Assembly (NCBI RefSeq): GCF_016900115.1
Contig: NZ_JACJJQ010000021.1
Location: forward strand, 1-34,037
DNA length: 34,037 nucleotides
Direction: 5' to 3'
Source: Limosilactobacillus alvi
GTDB taxonomy: Bacteria; Bacillota; Bacilli; Lactobacillales; Lactobacillaceae
The stretch's first letter is position 1; each line of letters starts with the position of its first letter. The notes beneath the pieces were generated by a model that searched no databases, was not told the origin of the DNA, and saw nothing but the letters and a program-made list of their open reading frames with translations. The translations under genes were made by a program, and so were the position numbers. This document shows, one piece after another, positions 33,021 to 34,037 of the stretch.

Positions 33021-33878
33021 ATGACCATAAACAGAATGGAAAAATTTGAAAATCTGATTATGATTGAAGTGCTAAAAGCGATGCAGACACTTGGCGGTCG
33101 GGTAACGCGCAAGGAAGTAAAGCGTGAGATTCGCGATCACTCCGAAGTAATTTCAGAGGAGAAGGTCGATGAAGTTAAAAAGTCAAAGAAAACAGGCGCC
33201 CCATACCGCCCTTTTGATTATCGTTTTAATTTTGCGGTTAAACATTTGATTACGACTGGTTTTATTTTCACTGAAGATAATCGCAATCTTGAGCTATCAG
33301 AAAAGGGGCGGACGGTTAAGCTAGAAGATTTTGATCCGATCCGTGATGTGCGGGCAGTGCTATCCAAAGAATCAGCCGATGAAACTGATGTAGAAGAAGA
33401 GACTGAGATTGAAGAAGAACCCTGGAAAGCTGAATTGTTAGCAGCCTTAGCTAAGATGTCACCACAGAAGTTTGAGATGTTTAGTCGTGGCTTGCTAATT
33501 CACATGGGCATTGACCTTGACGACAATATTGGCGTTCGTTATGTCGGCGACGGTGGCCTAGATGGCTTTGGCTGCATTACTTCAGATGATTTTCGAACAA
33601 CTCGGGTCGCCTTACAGGCCAAACGTTGGGACGGTAAAGTTTCGGCGCCAGAAATCGACAAATTCCGTGGGGCAATGGACAAGTACAATGCCGAATACGG
33701 AATCTTCATCACGACCTCAGACTTTACCCGTGAAGCCATGAAAACCGCTAAAGCCGGTACCCGGATAATTACGCTCATCAATGGGGACAAGATTTGTGAC
33801 TTAGTGGCTAAGTACCATTACTATGTAGAGCCTGTGACAACTTACAAGCTGAAGAGCTTTTTTACGGACGACGAATAA
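33021..33878 (+). CDS. Mrr-type restriction endonuclease
   Basis: 285 residues with two domains: an N-terminal winged-helix part (about 1-115; FDYRFNFAVKHLITTGFIF) of the Mrr_N type, an acidic linker (about 118-140, rich in Glu and Asp), and a C-terminal PD-(D/E)xK nuclease of the Mrr_cat type. The nuclease motifs are GDGGLDGFG (Asp181) and ALQAKRW (Gln199-Lys201), with the helix KFEMFSRGLLIHMGI before them. Mrr enzymes cut methylated or otherwise modified DNA, a type IV defence. No methyltransferase or specificity subunit is near. The start is ATG 33021 behind AAGGAGGG; ATG 33036 is a less likely alternative. Confidence 0.9.
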   Translation: MTINRMEKFENLIMIEVLKAMQTLGGRVTRKEVKREIRDHSEVISEEKVDEVKKSKKTGAPYRPFDYRFNFAVKHLITTGFIFTEDNRNLELSEKGRTVKLEDFDPIRDVRAVLSKESADETDVEEETEIEEEPWKAELLAALAKMSPQKFEMFSRGLLIHMGIDLDDNIGVRYVGDGGLDGFGCITSDDFRTTRVALQAKRWDGKVSAPEIDKFRGAMDKYNAEYGIFITTSDFTREAMKTAKAGTRIITLINGDKICDLVAKYHYYVEPVTTYKLKSFFTDDE

Positions 33879-33880
33879 AA

Positions 33881-33909
33881 CCCTGATAATAGCTAAGCTA
33901 CTACCAGGG
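33881..33909 (-). terminator. Minus-strand terminator-like hairpin after mrr
   Basis: A near-perfect inverted repeat, 33881-33894 and 33896-33909, pairs 12 of 14 positions (CCCTG...CAGGG ends). On the plus strand no T-tract follows; on the minus strand it is followed by TTTTATT. It may serve a leftward transcript ending here, or both directions. Confidence 0.5.
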
Positions 33910-33941
33910 CATTGTGTTAGAATTTATTTACAGGTTAATTT

Positions 33942-34037
33942 TTATTGAATCGCCATTTTGGGCTCTTCGTCAACTGGTACTGATAGAATTTTTAAGGCTA
34001 AATTGGTCTAGTTTAGGCTGCCCAACGTGGGTGGCCT
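33942..34037 (-). mobile_element. Possible end of an insertion sequence at the right edge
   Basis: GGGCTCTTCGTCAACTGGTA near 33960-33979 has the look of the ISL3-family ends seen in lactobacilli. On the minus strand one frame is open from the window edge to a stop at 33970-33972, about 21 codons ending SLKNSISTS. The fragment is too short to identify a product. This is a pattern-based guess. Confidence 0.25.

Noticed and set aside
33846-33863. Terminator-like AAGCT/AGCTT hairpin with T-run at the end of mrr
   Set aside because: The stem has only five pairs and lies inside the coding sequence; weak and probably chance.

Overview
The window is a chromosomal segment from a low- to moderate-GC Gram-positive bacterium, almost certainly a member of the Lactobacillaceae. 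Limosilactobacillus is my best guess; the genus is inferred and not proven. The evidence is the gene order (S10-spc-alpha ribosomal block, then ecfA1-ecfA2-ecfT-truA-rplM-rpsI, then pcrA-ligA-camS-gatCAB-dagK-rlmCD), the zinc-type S14 and adenylate kinase, the strong AAGGAGG ribosome binding sites, and an RNA element after rplQ that matches the L17 downstream element of lactic acid bacteria. Every gene I can support lies on the + strand.

Positions 1-355 hold three hairpins, a good promoter and a folded leader. Positions 356-14307 are one nearly unbroken ribosomal super-operon: rpsJ rplC rplD rplW rplB rpsS rplV rpsC rplP rpmC rpsQ rplN rplX rplE rpsN rpsH rplF rplR rpsE rpmD rplO secY adk infA rpmJ rpsM rpsK rpoA rplQ. 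It makes ribosomal proteins, the SecY translocon channel, adenylate kinase, IF-1 and the RNA polymerase alpha subunit. Two internal hairpins with T-tracts (before infA and before rpoA) look like attenuators, and a promoter-like dyad sits before infA. The block closes with the L17 downstream element.

Positions 14539-18749 hold the shared energizing module of ECF vitamin transporters (two ATPases and EcfT), the tRNA pseudouridine synthase truA, and rplM-rpsI behind their own promoter and a hairpin resembling the L13 leader, ending in a strong terminator. Positions 18919-21295 hold a membrane-anchored glucosaminidase, xanthine phosphoribosyltransferase and a divergent PurK-like ATP-grasp protein that has lost the usual PurK signatures.

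Positions 21438-32836 are housekeeping: helicase PcrA, DNA ligase LigA, lipoprotein CamS, the tRNA amidotransferase GatCAB, a diacylglycerol kinase and a 23S rRNA uridine methyltransferase lacking the family's Fe-S cysteines. Between camS and gatC is a 320-base gap with a structured stretch and a strong terminator, possibly an unannotated small RNA. The right end is the only clearly accessory part: a stand-alone Mrr-type restriction endonuclease, a minus-strand terminator-like hairpin and a possible insertion-sequence end. I saw no CRISPR array, tRNA or rRNA. No wholly new multi-gene system is evident; the best leads are the camS-gatC RNA candidate, the infA promoter/attenuator and the degenerate PurK-like protein.
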